This document shows positions 8,233 to 17,502 of a stretch of 64,000 nucleotides of DNA, one piece after another. This DNA comes from Microbacterium sp. H83 (GTDB lineage: Bacteria; Actinomycetota; Actinomycetes; Actinomycetales; Microbacteriaceae). The DNA lies in NCBI RefSeq assembly GCF_001650405.1, contig NZ_LWCU01000009.1, forward strand, positions 1 through 64,000. Direction: 5' to 3'. The notes under the pieces are model-generated. The model saw only the letters and a program-made list of their open reading frames with translations, searched no databases and was not told the origin of the DNA. Both the position numbers and the translations under genes were made by a program. Numbering within the stretch: position 1 is the stretch's first letter; the number at the start of each line of letters is the position of its first letter.

Positions 8233-11200
8233 CGCTTCTCCTCCGAGGTGGCGTCCGCCGAGTGCGTCGTCGCATCATCCGCATCGCGGGTCGATTCGTC
8301 GGTCCGAGGCTCGGTGTCGTCCGGATCCGGTCCTGTCTGGTCGTCCGGGGACGGCTGCGGCGCGGAGCCGCCGTCGGACTCGCCCTCGACCTCGGCTCGT
8401 GACGGCGACGAGGCCTCGCTCCGTTCGATGTCGCGAGCGGGCACCGCGGACGGGTGCTCGTCGTGCAGGTCCTCGGCATGGCGTGGGAGGACCATCGGCT
8501 CTTCGGGGGCTCGTCCGACGATGCGCGACTTCGCTCTGGCCGCACGGCGCGACGCCCGGGTGGGAATGGACAGCAGCAGCGCTGCGAACATCAGCGCGAG
8601 CTGCACCGTGACCACGAGACGCGCGGTCGCCTGCTGACCCGCCGACAGGGTGCCGCGAGGCGCGGCGTCCGCCTCGAGCCGGTACAGGACGCCGCGATCC
8701 GTCGATCCGGCCTGCACGAATCCGGCCCGCTGGTCGAGCGCCGTCACGGCTGCTGTGTGCAGAGTGCGGGCTCGGTCCGACCCGTCGTCGGAGAGCTCGG
8801 CGAGGAGCACGTATTCGATTCCGAGCGCGCCGAGCTCATCGGCGCCGTCGAAGTCGCGGGCGGAGAGCAGGTCGACGGCGAGAGTCGTGATGTCGGTCCC
8901 CTGCGGCTCGGTCGCCGTGCTGAGCATGGTGGTCTGGGCGCCGATCGTCTCGCTCGCGCCCCAGGCCACCTCCGCGGCCAGGCCGCCGTCGTTCGTCGGG
9001 GTGAGGACCAGGGTGCCCACGGGCCGGTCGTCCACGGCCTGCGCGGCCACGTACGCCGGCAATGACGAGGCGGGACCGTCGGCGAGGACCGATCGACCGG
9101 TGTGGAACGAGCTCAACGCGGGGACGGCGCAGATCGCGACCGCGAGCCCCGCGACCGCGGCGCCGACGAGGCGGACGCGCGGCATGGTCAGCGCCGTGTC
9201 GAGAGTCACGAGCGCGGCGCCGAGGACGCCGATCCAGGCCAGGCTGAGCCCCGCCCCCGGCCAGACCGCGACCGCAGCCCCCTGCGCGAAGGAGACCGTG
9301 ACGCCGACGGCGAGGAACGCGGTCGCGAAGCCGGTGAGGGCGACGATCAGCAGCGTGATGCCGGCGCGCCAGCGCGGCGCGACGGCGGACAGGAGCGCGA
9401 GGAGCGCGAGCGGGGCGAGCAGGACGCCGGCCCACGGGGCGAGCTCGGCTCCGACGACGGTCGCCCACCCGGCGAAGTCCGGGGTGGGGAAGCCGGCGGC
9501 GAGGGCGAGTCGGCCCGCCGCGTCGGCCGTGGCCTGCGGGCCCGCCCAGATCAGACCGGGGTCGGCCAGGACGGCGATCAGGCTGCCGTGCCGGAGCTGC
9601 CAGACGACCAGCGGGGCGAACAGCGCGATCGCGGGGAGCGGCAGCCAGAGCAGTCGCACCGCGCCGCGGAACCGGGCACCGCCGAGCGTGATGCCGAGCG
9701 CGATCACCCAGAGGAGGACGAGAGCGGGGATCAGTGACGGAGCGCAGGCGGTGACGCCGGCGAAGAGGATGGACGCCGCGCCGGCGGCGCCCCAGGATCG
9801 GTGCGCGACGACCGCCGTGTGGAAGAGCCATGGGAGCAGGAGATGGGCGAGGACTGCCGCCGGTCGCCCGTCGACGAGGGCGCTGAGGAAGGTCGGGGCC
9901 AGCGCCCAGACGATGCCGGCGAGGATGCGGAGGCCCGCGCGGTCGGTCACCCTCGTCGCCGCGAACCATCCGCCGAGCACGGCGAGCGGGAGCGCCAGGA
10001 TCCACACCAGGACCAGGGCGAAGGAGGGTCCGGCCGGCCAGAGCGACCCGAGGGCCGCGATCACCGCGGCGAAGGGATCGGCGGGACCGACGACGTCGAC
10101 GCCCAGACCGCGCAGACCCCACGCGGCATCCGCCCACAGTGCGGCGACCGTGGTGCGCAGCGGGAGCAGGGCACCGCCCCCGAGGACGGGCCAGGCCAGG
10201 AGGGTCGTGAACGTCGCGACGCTGACGACCAGAGCGGCCAGCACCGCCCACGCACCGCCCCCGGAGAAGAAGCGGAGCTCGCTCACCGCGCCGCCCTCGC
10301 TGCCGTGTCCGTCGTCGAGGCGCCTGCGCAGATCGTAGCGGCTCACACGCAGCGGAGCGATGCTCGACCAGCTCGACGAACGGAACGCGCGGATGCGCTG
10401 CCGCGATCGGGCGATGGCGCCGATGCGCACCATGGCGGTCAGCGCGGCCGCCCATTCGGGGACGACCTCCTCGGGGCGCTTGCCGATCAGATGGGTGACG
10501 GATCGCCACAGGGCGAGGGGCAGCAGCGTGAGCCAGTGCAGCGGCACGGCGACACCCGGCGCGTAGGCGAGACGGCGATGCAGCTGAGCGACGCGGACGG
10601 CGAAGGCCCGTCGTCCCCGCCCGGTCGGCAGGGCCGCCGGACCGTCGGGGGCCACCGAGACCCTCGCCGACGGGGCGAGGACGACGCGGCCACCGCCGAG
10701 GCGGGCGCGGACGCCCAGGTCGAGGCCCTCGTCGGCTCCGGCGAGCGCAGGATCGACGCGCAGCGCATCGCGGATCTCGCCGCGGATGAGCATCCCGCGG
10801 ATGTCGGCGCCGAGCGCGTCGTCGCGCCCGTCGTGCTGACCCTGGTCGAGTTCGCCGGCAGCGAGCTCGACCGAGCGCCCGAGAGTCGTCATGCTGACCC
10901 CGAGCGACACGATCTCGCGGTCGTTGTCGGTCTGGACGAGCTTGGGAGCCACGATCGCCGCGGACGGCGAGCGCTCGAGCGCGCCGATCAGTCGTTCCAG
11001 GGCACGCGGATGCGGCGCCGTGTCGTGGGCCAGCAGCCAGACGGCGCTGCCCTCGGCGACCCGCGGACGGGCCATCTCGACGGCATCGGCGTACGAGGTG
11101 CCGCCTCGGGCTTCGATGATGCCCTCGACCATGCTCGCGACACTCTCGCTCTCCCGAGCGGTCCGGGCGTCGCCGCAGATCACCAGGGTGACGGCCGAGA

Positions 11201-11303
11201 GCGGAGCGGTCTGGGAACGCAGTGCGTCCAGGGTGCGGAGCAGTTGGGCGCGGGCGGACGGACCGGGGCGGGCCACGATGATGGCATGAACTCGGGCTGG
11301 CAT
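8229..11303 (-). CDS. Large GT2 glycosyltransferase fused to a multi-pass membrane domain
   Basis: A 1024-residue protein. Residues about 1-250 form a GT2-type (GT-A) nucleotide-sugar transferase domain (H-A-I-I-V-A-R start; A-H-D-T-A-P-H-P motif at the expected metal-binding region). A linker follows, then a region from about 350 to 900 with ten or more hydrophobic segments, and finally a charged, Glu/Asp/Ser-rich cytoplasmic tail. The architecture suggests transfer of a sugar onto a lipid-linked or exported acceptor at the membrane. It lies between whiB and DUF5719 on the same strand and overlaps DUF5719 by 4 nt. A TAGGCT box lies 9 nt before the ATG, so its leader would be very short. Donor and acceptor are unknown. 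Confidence 0.8.
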   Translation of the reverse strand: MPARVHAIIVARPGPSARAQLLRTLDALRSQTAPLSAVTLVICGDARTARESESVASMVEGIIEARGGTSYADAVEMARPRVAEGSAVWLLAHDTAPHPRALERLIGALERSPSAAIVAPKLVQTDNDREIVSLGVSMTTLGRSVELAAGELDQGQHDGRDDALGADIRGMLIRGEIRDALRVDPALAGADEGLDLGVRARLGGGRVVLAPSARVSVAPDGPAALPTGRGRRAFAVRVAQLHRRLAYAPGVAVPLHWLTLLPLALWRSVTHLIGKRPEEVVPEWAAALTAMVRIGAIARSRQRIRAFRSSSWSSIAPLRVSRYDLRRRLDDGHGSEGGAVSELRFFSGGGAWAVLAALVVSVATFTTLLAWPVLGGGALLPLRTTVAALWADAAWGLRGLGVDVVGPADPFAAVIAALGSLWPAGPSFALVLVWILALPLAVLGGWFAATRVTDRAGLRILAGIVWALAPTFLSALVDGRPAAVLAHLLLPWLFHTAVVAHRSWGAAGAASILFAGVTACAPSLIPALVLLWVIALGITLGGARFRGAVRLLWLPLPAIALFAPLVVWQLRHGSLIAVLADPGLIWAGPQATADAAGRLALAAGFPTPDFAGWATVVGAELAPWAGVLLAPLALLALLSAVAPRWRAGITLLIVALTGFATAFLAVGVTVSFAQGAAVAVWPGAGLSLAWIGVLGAALVTLDTALTMPRVRLVGAAVAGLAVAICAVPALSSFHTGRSVLADGPASSLPAYVAAQAVDDRPVGTLVLTPTNDGGLAAEVAWGASETIGAQTTMLSTATEPQGTDITTLAVDLLSARDFDGADELGALGIEYVLLAELSDDGSDRARTLHTAAVTALDQRAGFVQAGSTDRGVLYRLEADAAPRGTLSAGQQATARLVVTVQLALMFAALLLSIPTRASRRAARAKSRIVGRAPEEPMVLPRHAEDLHDEHPSAVPARDIERSEASSPSRAEVEGESDGGSAPQPSPDDQTGPDPDDTEPRTDESTRDADDATTHSADATSEEKR

Positions 11304-11380
11304 GACGTGGACAGCCTATGCGCGGTATGCCGGTGGCTCGGGCAGCGGCCACGGCGTGGCCCGCATGCGGTTCGCGGCGG

Positions 11381-11698
11381 TCAGCTCGCCTGGCGCTTGA
11401 GCTTGCGGCGCTCGCGCTCGGAGAGGCCGCCCCAGATGCCGAAGCGCTCGTCGTTGTTCAGCGCGTACTCCAGGCACTCCCCGCGCACGTCGCACGAGGT
11501 GCAGATGCGCTTGGCGTCGCGGGTCGATCCGCCCTTCTCGGGGAAGAAGGCCTCCGGATCGGTCTGCGCGCACAGCGCATCAGCCTGCCAGGCGAGAGCA
11601 TTGTCGTCGTCGGCCTCGATCTTCCGCACCCCGGGAACACCGAGGTTGATGGGATCGACGAACCAGTTCTCCGGTACGTCCGAACGGTAACCCGTCAT
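11381..11698 (-). CDS. whiB2: WhiB family regulator, WhiB2/WhmD type
   Basis: A 105-residue iron-sulfur transcription factor. The four cluster-binding cysteines are C43, C66, C69 and C75 (C-x22-C-x2-C-x5-C). They are followed by the conserved turn G-I-W-G-G at 87-91 and a basic DNA-binding tail (E-R-R-K-L-K-R). The neighbourhood (DUF3499, manA) matches WhiB2/WhmD, a regulator of septation and cell division in mycobacteria and Streptomyces (WhiB). An alternative ATG at 11746 is rejected because the promoter at 11749-11777 would start transcription downstream of it. ATG 11698 has GGAG about 8 nt upstream. Confidence 0.93.
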   Translation of the reverse strand: MTGYRSDVPENWFVDPINLGVPGVRKIEADDDNALAWQADALCAQTDPEAFFPEKGGSTRDAKRICTSCDVRGECLEYALNNDERFGIWGGLSERERRKLKRQAS

Positions 11699-11748
11699 CT
11701 CGATCTCCAACCCATTGTTCCGCCCCCTCGGCGGGCCGTGCTCCACTA

Positions 11749-11777
11749 ATTACACCCGTGTCATTCGCTGCGGTCAA
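11749..11777 (-). promoter_or_regulatory. Sigma-70-type promoter of whiB2
   Basis: On the minus strand TTGACC (11777-11772) is separated by exactly 17 nt from TGTAAT (11754-11749), the best canonical promoter in the window. It predicts transcription start near 11742 and a 5' leader of about 44 nt. Confidence 0.65.
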
Positions 11778-11875
11778 GTCGCAGATCGTAAACCCTCAAG
11801 CGACTCTTGAAGGTTCATGGACCGCATACGGCGTGTCGCGTCGCCCGGTCGGGATCGGCTCGAGGCGGTCAGGGG

Positions 11876-13012
11876 TCAGGCGCGGTCGGCGGACCCGGGG
11901 GTCGCGACGAAGGCCTCGCCGGAACCGGCGAGCGTCAGCTGCGACTCATCGGCGGACGCGAACGCGACGGCTCCGACGTGCACGGGTCGCGTCTCGCCGG
12001 CGCCGCGCACGGCGACGTCGCCCGCCGTGGCGAGCACCATCGTCGGTCCGCTGATCGGCACGACGACGTCCGCGCCGCGGAGCGACACGCGACGCAGAGC
12101 GAAGTCGGGGACCGGCACCGGGTACTCCGTCACGGCTCCGTCCTCGTCCGGGCGCAGCACGGGCACCTCCCCGGCCGTCGTGTCGAGGATCGAGAGCAGC
12201 TCCGCCACGTCGATGCGCTTGGGCGTGAGACCGCCCCGCAGCACGTTGTCGCTCGCGGCCATGATCTCGACCCCGAGCCCCGCGACATACGCGTGCAGAA
12301 GGCCCGCGCGCAGGAAGATCCCCTCGCCGCGACGCAGCACCACGTAGTTCATGAGCAGCGCGACCACGACGCCGGGGTCCCCCGGATACGCCTGGGCGAT
12401 CGCGTGCACGGCGGAGATCGTCGCGGCCCACTCCCCTGCGCCGTCTCCCGCGGCGTCGCGCACCGCGGCGATCACCTGATCCACCTCGGCCTGCGCGTCT
12501 CCCGACAGGAGCCACGCGATCGTGTCGCGCAGCACGTCCCCCGAGCCGCCGAGACGGGACGCGAGAGCCGCGACCCCCTGGCCGTCGCCGAGCGCTCCGA
12601 GCAGGCGCAGAGTGTCGGGGACAGGACGCAGCCCGCTGAGGGATTCGAATCGATCGCTCAGGGCGACGATCAGCTCCGGCTTGTGATTGGCGTCGCGGTA
12701 GTTGCGGCGGGGGTCCTCCGCATCCAGCGCCGCCTCCCTCGCCCATCCCTCGCGCGCCTGCTCGACGGTGGGATGCACCTGGATCGACAGCGGCGACGCG
12801 GCCGCCAGCAGCTTCAAGAGGTACGGCAGCGTCCCGCCGGTCACCTCGTCGAGGGTTCCCCCGCCGTCGACGTCCGCCGGGTCGCCGGGGTGGTCCCCGA
12901 ACCAGACCTCGGCCTCCGGAGCGGTCGCGGCGTCGCGGCCCTCGAGCTCGGCGAGGAGGGTCAGCGATCCCCAGGCGTAGTCACGGGGCGCGTTCGAGAG
13001 GCTCAGCAGCAT
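11876..13012 (-). CDS. manA: Mannose-6-phosphate isomerase, class I
   Basis: A 378-residue cytoplasmic enzyme interconverting mannose 6-phosphate and fructose 6-phosphate, feeding GDP-mannose synthesis. Zinc-ligand motifs are visible: Q78-V-H80 in S-I-Q-V-H-P, E113 in N-H-K-P-E, and the later His in R-A-G-L-L-H-A-Y. The N-terminal N-x-x-R-x-Y-A-W-G is the family hallmark. The start is ATG 13012, 6 nt after a TACGCT box. The gene is divergent from the surface-polysaccharide genes on the other strand. Confidence 0.94.
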   Translation of the reverse strand: MLLSLSNAPRDYAWGSLTLLAELEGRDAATAPEAEVWFGDHPGDPADVDGGGTLDEVTGGTLPYLLKLLAAASPLSIQVHPTVEQAREGWAREAALDAEDPRRNYRDANHKPELIVALSDRFESLSGLRPVPDTLRLLGALGDGQGVAALASRLGGSGDVLRDTIAWLLSGDAQAEVDQVIAAVRDAAGDGAGEWAATISAVHAIAQAYPGDPGVVVALLMNYVVLRRGEGIFLRAGLLHAYVAGLGVEIMAASDNVLRGGLTPKRIDVAELLSILDTTAGEVPVLRPDEDGAVTEYPVPVPDFALRRVSLRGADVVVPISGPTMVLATAGDVAVRGAGETRPVHVGAVAFASADESQLTLAGSGEAFVATPGSADRA

Positions 13013-13018
13013 GCCACC

Positions 13019-13024
13019 AGCGTA
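13019..13024 (-). promoter_or_regulatory. Leaderless -10 box for manA
   Basis: TACGCT on the minus strand, 6 nt before ATG 13012, with no Shine-Dalgarno sequence. Confidence 0.55.
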
Positions 13025-13092
13025 GAGCCACCCGCCTCCCCGCGACGCGCGCGCTCGGGCCGGCCCTCAGGTGCGCCCTCGGCCGTGCGCGG

Positions 13093-13098
13093 TAGCCT
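13093..13098 (+). promoter_or_regulatory. Leaderless -10 box for the first ligase-like gene
   Basis: TAGCCT, 7 nt before ATG 13106. The frame is open for more than 1 kb upstream, so this box is the main evidence for the start. Confidence 0.6.
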
Positions 13099-13105
13099 GA
13101 ACCCG

Positions 13106-14521
13106 ATGGCCCCGCACACGAAGCATCCCGTGGCTGCCCCGCCGACCGCACCCGAGCGCGAATCGACGGGGCATCTCCTGCTGCGCGGATACATCATCCT
13201 GGTGCTCTTCGCGACGTTCGCGCACTCCGCCGTCTACAACCTGCTGGGCGCGGTCGGAGCGGCGATCACACTCGTGGCGTTCCTCCTCGCGACGGTTGCC
13301 ATCGGCGTGCCGATGCTGGCGCGCAGCAGGCCGCAGCCCTTTCCCTGGCGTCGCCTGCCGTGGGCGGCCACCGCATACACCGTCCTCGCCCTCGTGTCCG
13401 TCGCGTGGTCGCAGTGGCGGGGGGCGACGCTGATCACGTGGGTCCTCCTGGCGGCGGTCACGGTGAACGCGCTCTTCATCGTGCACGTCCTCACCTGGCG
13501 GGAGATCGTGCGCGCACTGGCATCCGCGTTCAAATGGATCCTCGGCCTGTCGCTCGCCGTCGAGCTCTGGGTGGCGCTCGTGGTGCGCGGACCGATCCTG
13601 CCGAACTTCTTCGACCGCCCTGAGGGCGAGCTGGACGCGCAATGGTACTGGGTGCGCGGGAACCTGTTCGACGGCGACCGCGTCCAGGGAATCGTCGGCA
13701 ACTCGAACCTCCTGGCGATCGTCAGCCTGTTCGCGATCATCACCTTCGGCATCCTCTTCGCCGCCCGCGCCCGCTGGCGCACCACGCTCGGCCTGTGGAT
13801 CCTCCTCGCCGCGTTCTTCCTGGTGCGCGCCGGATCGGCGACCGCCTACGCCTGCACGGCGGCCGCGGCGGCTGTTCTCGTCGTCGCGCTCCTGATGCGC
13901 CGCACCGCCACTCCACGCGGGCGGACGAGGCTGTATGCGCTCGTCCTCGGCGGCGGCGCTGTGCTCGCTGCCGCGGTCTGGCTGCTACAGAAGCCGCTGC
14001 TCGCCCTCGTCGGACGCAGCTCCGACCTCACAGGGCGCTCCGACAAGATCTGGGCGAAGGTGCTCGAGCGCGCAGCCGAGCATCCGCTCTTCGGCAACGG
14101 GTTCTCGAGTCCCTGGGTGCCCTTCGATCCGGCGTTCGCCGGGTGGATCGAGGACCACGGGATCACCGTCTTCCACGCGCACAACATGTGGCTCGACGTG
14201 CTGATGCAGCTCGGGGTGCTCGGCGTGATCCTCATCGGCCTCGCCTACCTGAGCCTGCTCTGGCGATCCTGGTTCTTCGCCGTCGACCGTCCGCGCTGGG
14301 ACCTCCACGCCGCACGCCCGTACTCGCCCCTCACGCTGGTGCCCAGCCTGTTCACGGTCGTCCTGCTCGTCCAGGGCTTCACGGAGTCGACGCCGATCAT
14401 GCTCTGGGGCTGGATGCTCCTGGTCATGCTGTCGTTCAAGATCAAGGCCGTACCGCTCGTCGGCGTCGGCGAGCGCGAGAGGGTGATCGAGCGCGGGGAG
14501 AGAGCACGGCGGGTTCCGTGA
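13106..14521 (+). CDS. O-antigen ligase family membrane protein (first of two)
   Basis: A 471-residue protein with about ten hydrophobic segments and a large loop at about 150-330. The Wzy/WaaL-type signature is visible: V-Q-G-I-V-G-N-S-N in the middle and L-F-G-N-G-F-S ... H-A-H-N-M-W-L-D-V-L in the large loop. The H-A-H-N motif is typical of O-antigen ligases/polymerases. It probably polymerises or ligates lipid-linked glycan on the outer face of the membrane. It is first in a plus-strand operon and its stop overlaps the next gene (GTGA at 14518-14521). Confidence 0.88.
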   Translation: MAPHTKHPVAAPPTAPERESTGHLLLRGYIILVLFATFAHSAVYNLLGAVGAAITLVAFLLATVAIGVPMLARSRPQPFPWRRLPWAATAYTVLALVSVAWSQWRGATLITWVLLAAVTVNALFIVHVLTWREIVRALASAFKWILGLSLAVELWVALVVRGPILPNFFDRPEGELDAQWYWVRGNLFDGDRVQGIVGNSNLLAIVSLFAIITFGILFAARARWRTTLGLWILLAAFFLVRAGSATAYACTAAAAAVLVVALLMRRTATPRGRTRLYALVLGGGAVLAAAVWLLQKPLLALVGRSSDLTGRSDKIWAKVLERAAEHPLFGNGFSSPWVPFDPAFAGWIEDHGITVFHAHNMWLDVLMQLGVLGVILIGLAYLSLLWRSWFFAVDRPRWDLHAARPYSPLTLVPSLFTVVLLVQGFTESTPIMLWGWMLLVMLSFKIKAVPLVGVGERERVIERGERARRVP

Positions 14522-15816
14522 CGCCCCGAAGCCGGCTCGCTCGCCTGCTCGGCTCCGCCGAGTTCGCCCGCGCCTTCACGATCGCCGCCCTCACGGCGGT
14601 CTTCGGGTCGTTCATGATCGAGCGGATGGCGTCGCCGGTCACGCTCGCGACGATCATCTCGCTGCTGTGCGTGCTGGGAGCGGGCATCCTCTGGGTCCGG
14701 CGCGAGGAGCTCTCCCCGCTGCGCATCGCGCCGTCGTCGCTGCTCGCGTTCCTCGCATGGGCGCTCGTGAGCGTGGCGTGGACGACCGATCGGAGCGACT
14801 CGCTCCTCGCCTGGCTGTCGCTGTTCGGATACGCGTTCCTCGCGATCACCATCGGACACATCCGCGACACGCTGCAGACCGTCCGCGCGCTCGGCGACAC
14901 GCTGCGCGGCCTGCTCGCCGTCTCGCTGGGACTCGAGATCCTCTCCGGTGTGCTCCTCGACGTGCCGTTCGTGTTCCTCGGCATCCAGGGAGACCTCGCC
15001 GCAGGCGGCCCGGTGCAGGGCGTGTTCGGCAGCCGCAACATGCTCGGCTTCATCGCAGTGATCGCCTTCATCACCTTCTTCATCGAGTGGCGCTCGCAGT
15101 CGCTGACGGCGCCGATCGCGGTGCCGTCGATGGCGCTCGCCGGTCTGCTCGCCGTGCTGTCGGCATCCCCCACCGTGCTCGTGCTGGCCGCCGCCGTCGC
15201 CGTCGCCGTGGTCGCCCTCACGATCGTGCGTCACGCACCGCCGGAACGGCGCTCCCTCGTGCAATGGACCCTCGGCATCCTCGTGGCCCTCGCTCTGGCC
15301 GCGGCTTTCGCGCTCCGGCATCCGATCATCGCGCTCATGAACGCGGGATCCGACTTCTCGATCAGGGCCTCCCTGTGGAACACGATCCTCGACTTCGTCG
15401 CGCTGAAGCCGATCGAGGGCTGGGGGTGGTTCGGCTCGTGGGCGCGCGGCGAGTACCCGTTCACGTACATCAACTTCCAGCTCGACGACCGGCACCAGAG
15501 CGCGCTGAACGCCTACTTCGACGTCCTGCTGCAGCTCGGCGCCGCCGGTCTCGTGCTGTTCCTGCTGCTCGGCGGCGTCGCCATGGTCCGCTCGTGGCTC
15601 GTGGCCAGCGTGCGGCGATCGGTCGTCTACGCGTGGACCCCGCTCATGCTCGTGACGCTCGCGGTCGACTCCATGTTCGAGAGCTTCACCCTCGTGGACG
15701 CCGGATGGTTCCTACTCGTGCTCTGCGCGCTGCGGGCCGGGCAGTCACGGTCGTGGCGGGAGAAGATCGACGCGGCGCACACCGGGGCGATCCCGACGCT
15801 CCGGTCGGAGCACTGA
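14518..15816 (+). CDS. O-antigen ligase family membrane protein (second of two)
   Basis: A 432-residue paralogue of the preceding protein, with about ten hydrophobic segments. It has V-Q-G-V-F-G-S-R-N-M-L-G in place of the upstream G-N-S-N motif, and I-E-G-W-G-W-F ... D-D-R-H-Q-S-A-L-N-A-Y-F in the periplasmic-side loop. The start is GTG 14518, overlapping the preceding stop. Two tandem ligase-like proteins may handle two glycans or divide polymerisation and ligation. The sequence does not say which. Confidence 0.87.
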   Translation: MTPRSRLARLLGSAEFARAFTIAALTAVFGSFMIERMASPVTLATIISLLCVLGAGILWVRREELSPLRIAPSSLLAFLAWALVSVAWTTDRSDSLLAWLSLFGYAFLAITIGHIRDTLQTVRALGDTLRGLLAVSLGLEILSGVLLDVPFVFLGIQGDLAAGGPVQGVFGSRNMLGFIAVIAFITFFIEWRSQSLTAPIAVPSMALAGLLAVLSASPTVLVLAAAVAVAVVALTIVRHAPPERRSLVQWTLGILVALALAAAFALRHPIIALMNAGSDFSIRASLWNTILDFVALKPIEGWGWFGSWARGEYPFTYINFQLDDRHQSALNAYFDVLLQLGAAGLVLFLLLGGVAMVRSWLVASVRRSVVYAWTPLMLVTLAVDSMFESFTLVDAGWFLLVLCALRAGQSRSWREKIDAAHTGAIPTLRSEH

Positions 15817-15937
15817 CCAGCGCAGCCCGGAACGGCGGGGCACACGTCTGCCCTCGGAGGATTCCCGGTTCTGCCCGGTAGGGTGGATCCTGCTCGCGGC
15901 GACCCGCGTGCCCCCAGCCACCCGGAGATCCCACCTC

Positions 15938-16894
15938 GTGACACACGTCCCCTTCGACCCGGCGTCCGCGACGATCGTCATCGTCACCTTCAACCGATCG
16001 CACCTGCTGACAGGGCTCCTCGAGAGCATCACGGTGATGGATCCGAAGCCCGGACGCGTCGTCATCATCGACAACGCCTCCTCCGACGACACGACCGATG
16101 TCGTGGAGTCCTTCCGCGAGCGCCTGGGCACCGAGATCGTCTATCGGCGCCTCGAGACCAACACGGGCGGCTCCGGCGGCTTCAGCGAGGGGATGCGCAC
16201 GGCGTACGCGCTCGGATCCGAGTGGATCTGGATGATGGACGACGACGTCGAGGTCATGCCCGACGGGCTCGCGAAGATGGGCAAGTGGGCGCCGAGGTTC
16301 AAAAGCATCCAGGGCCGCCGCTACGACTACGACGGCAGCGAGTTCTACTGGCAGTACCGGATCGCCGAGCGCATGGGCATCCCGATCCCCTTCGCGCCCT
16401 CCGGATTCGACGCCTCCGGCTTCAAGGAGATGAACAGCGGATGCTTCGAGGGAATGTTCATCCACCGGTCGATCGTGACGCAGATCGGCCTCCCCGATCC
16501 CCGGTTCTTCATCTACTGGGATGACCAGATGTACGGCTGGCTCGCCTCGCGCAAGACCACCGCGGTGATCGTCGACGAGTTCGTCCTGCGTCGCACGCGG
16601 GAGATCCGGCAGTGGGACATGGGCATCCGGCACATGAACGCGTCGAGCAACGCCTACCGCTTCTACATCATGCGCAACCGCGCGTACATCAAGAAGTACT
16701 ACCGGGTGCACGGCACCTACAACCCGGTGCTGTTCGGCCTCGGCACGTCGATGACGTTCGCCAAGGAGTTGATCCGTCTGTTCTTCGTCGAGCGCACCGT
16801 GCGCGGGACGAGCAACCTCTTCCGCGGCCTCAGGGAAGGCGGTCGCCTCAGCCGCGACCGCTCCTGGCAGCCGATGGCACCCCTGGAGGGCTGA
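15938..16894 (+). CDS. GT2 glycosyltransferase, GlfT1-like
   Basis: A 318-residue GT-A enzyme with V-I-V-T-F-N-R near the N-terminus, I-I-D-N-A-S-S-D-D-T, the motif N-T-G-G-S-G-G-F-S-E-G and the metal-binding M-M-D-D-D-V. The last two motifs resemble galactofuranosyl/rhamnosyl transferases of the GlfT1 group. The UDP-galactopyranose mutase gene about 4 kb away makes UDP-Galf a reasonable donor, though unproven. GTG 15938 is chosen over an in-frame GTG at 15908 because GGAGAT lies about 10 nt upstream. A close paralogue is encoded at 39659-40555. Confidence 0.82.
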   Translation: MTHVPFDPASATIVIVTFNRSHLLTGLLESITVMDPKPGRVVIIDNASSDDTTDVVESFRERLGTEIVYRRLETNTGGSGGFSEGMRTAYALGSEWIWMMDDDVEVMPDGLAKMGKWAPRFKSIQGRRYDYDGSEFYWQYRIAERMGIPIPFAPSGFDASGFKEMNSGCFEGMFIHRSIVTQIGLPDPRFFIYWDDQMYGWLASRKTTAVIVDEFVLRRTREIRQWDMGIRHMNASSNAYRFYIMRNRAYIKKYYRVHGTYNPVLFGLGTSMTFAKELIRLFFVERTVRGTSNLFRGLREGGRLSRDRSWQPMAPLEG

Positions 16895-16899
16895 CCGCC

Positions 16900-17490
16900 A
16901 TGACCGACGACCAGCAGGCCGATCTGCGGTGGGCACCGAACGACCCTGCTCCGACCAGCCGATGGCGCATCTGGCTCATCGTCGGCCTCATCGCCGCGGG
17001 ATTGGCGGTGGCGGTGGTGCTGGTGCTCCTCCTGCTTCCGCGCGACGGCTCCCCCGCACCGGAGGGCTCCCCCTCGGCATCGCCGAGCGCGACGGCGACC
17101 GCGACTCCCACGGCCGAGCCGACGACGGAGCCGGAGCCCTCGATGACCCCCGTCACCACGCCGCCGCCGCCGGTCGACCCGACGGTCGAGGCCTTCCGCT
17201 CGCAGGTGACCGGTTACCTGGATGACGCACTCACGGGTCTCGACATCGTGTCGGAGACGAGCGGCGCCGAGGCCTCTGCCGTCGTCGACACCCTCGAAGC
17301 CGATCTGCAGCGTCTGTCGGAGTCCGCGGCGCCGTCGTCGATCTCAGCGCGATGGGGCGATGGTCTCGCGGACTATGCCGTGGAGCTCGCGGATCTGCGC
17401 GACGCGATCTCCGGTGACAGGAGCCTGTCGGCCGCCGTCGACTCGACGCGCGACTCCGTCGGGGCGCTGCGCGACATCGTTGGTCTCTGA
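16900..17490 (+). CDS. Single-pass membrane protein of unknown function
   Basis: A 196-residue protein with one membrane segment at about 24-47, a Pro/Ser/Thr-rich extracytoplasmic linker (about 50-95) and a helical C-terminal domain of about 95 residues with regular leucine/alanine spacing. I do not recognise the family. ATG 16900 has GGAGGG 9 nt upstream, overlapping the end of the glycosyltransferase gene. It lies 5 nt downstream of that gene, so it is probably co-transcribed. It may be a wall-spanning accessory protein of the polysaccharide operon. Confidence 0.75.
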   Translation: MTDDQQADLRWAPNDPAPTSRWRIWLIVGLIAAGLAVAVVLVLLLLPRDGSPAPEGSPSASPSATATATPTAEPTTEPEPSMTPVTTPPPPVDPTVEAFRSQVTGYLDDALTGLDIVSETSGAEASAVVDTLEADLQRLSESAAPSSISARWGDGLADYAVELADLRDAISGDRSLSAAVDSTRDSVGALRDIVGL

Positions 17491-17502
17491 CCTCGGTCGA
17501 CT

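Noticed and set aside
8650-10338. 562-codon plus-strand open frame
   Set aside because: Low-complexity Arg/Ser/Ala/Thr composition, opposite to the large GT2/membrane gene. It is a shadow.
11699-11746. Alternative longer start of the WhiB protein
   Set aside because: The predicted transcription start lies downstream of this ATG, and the extra residues are not typical of the family.
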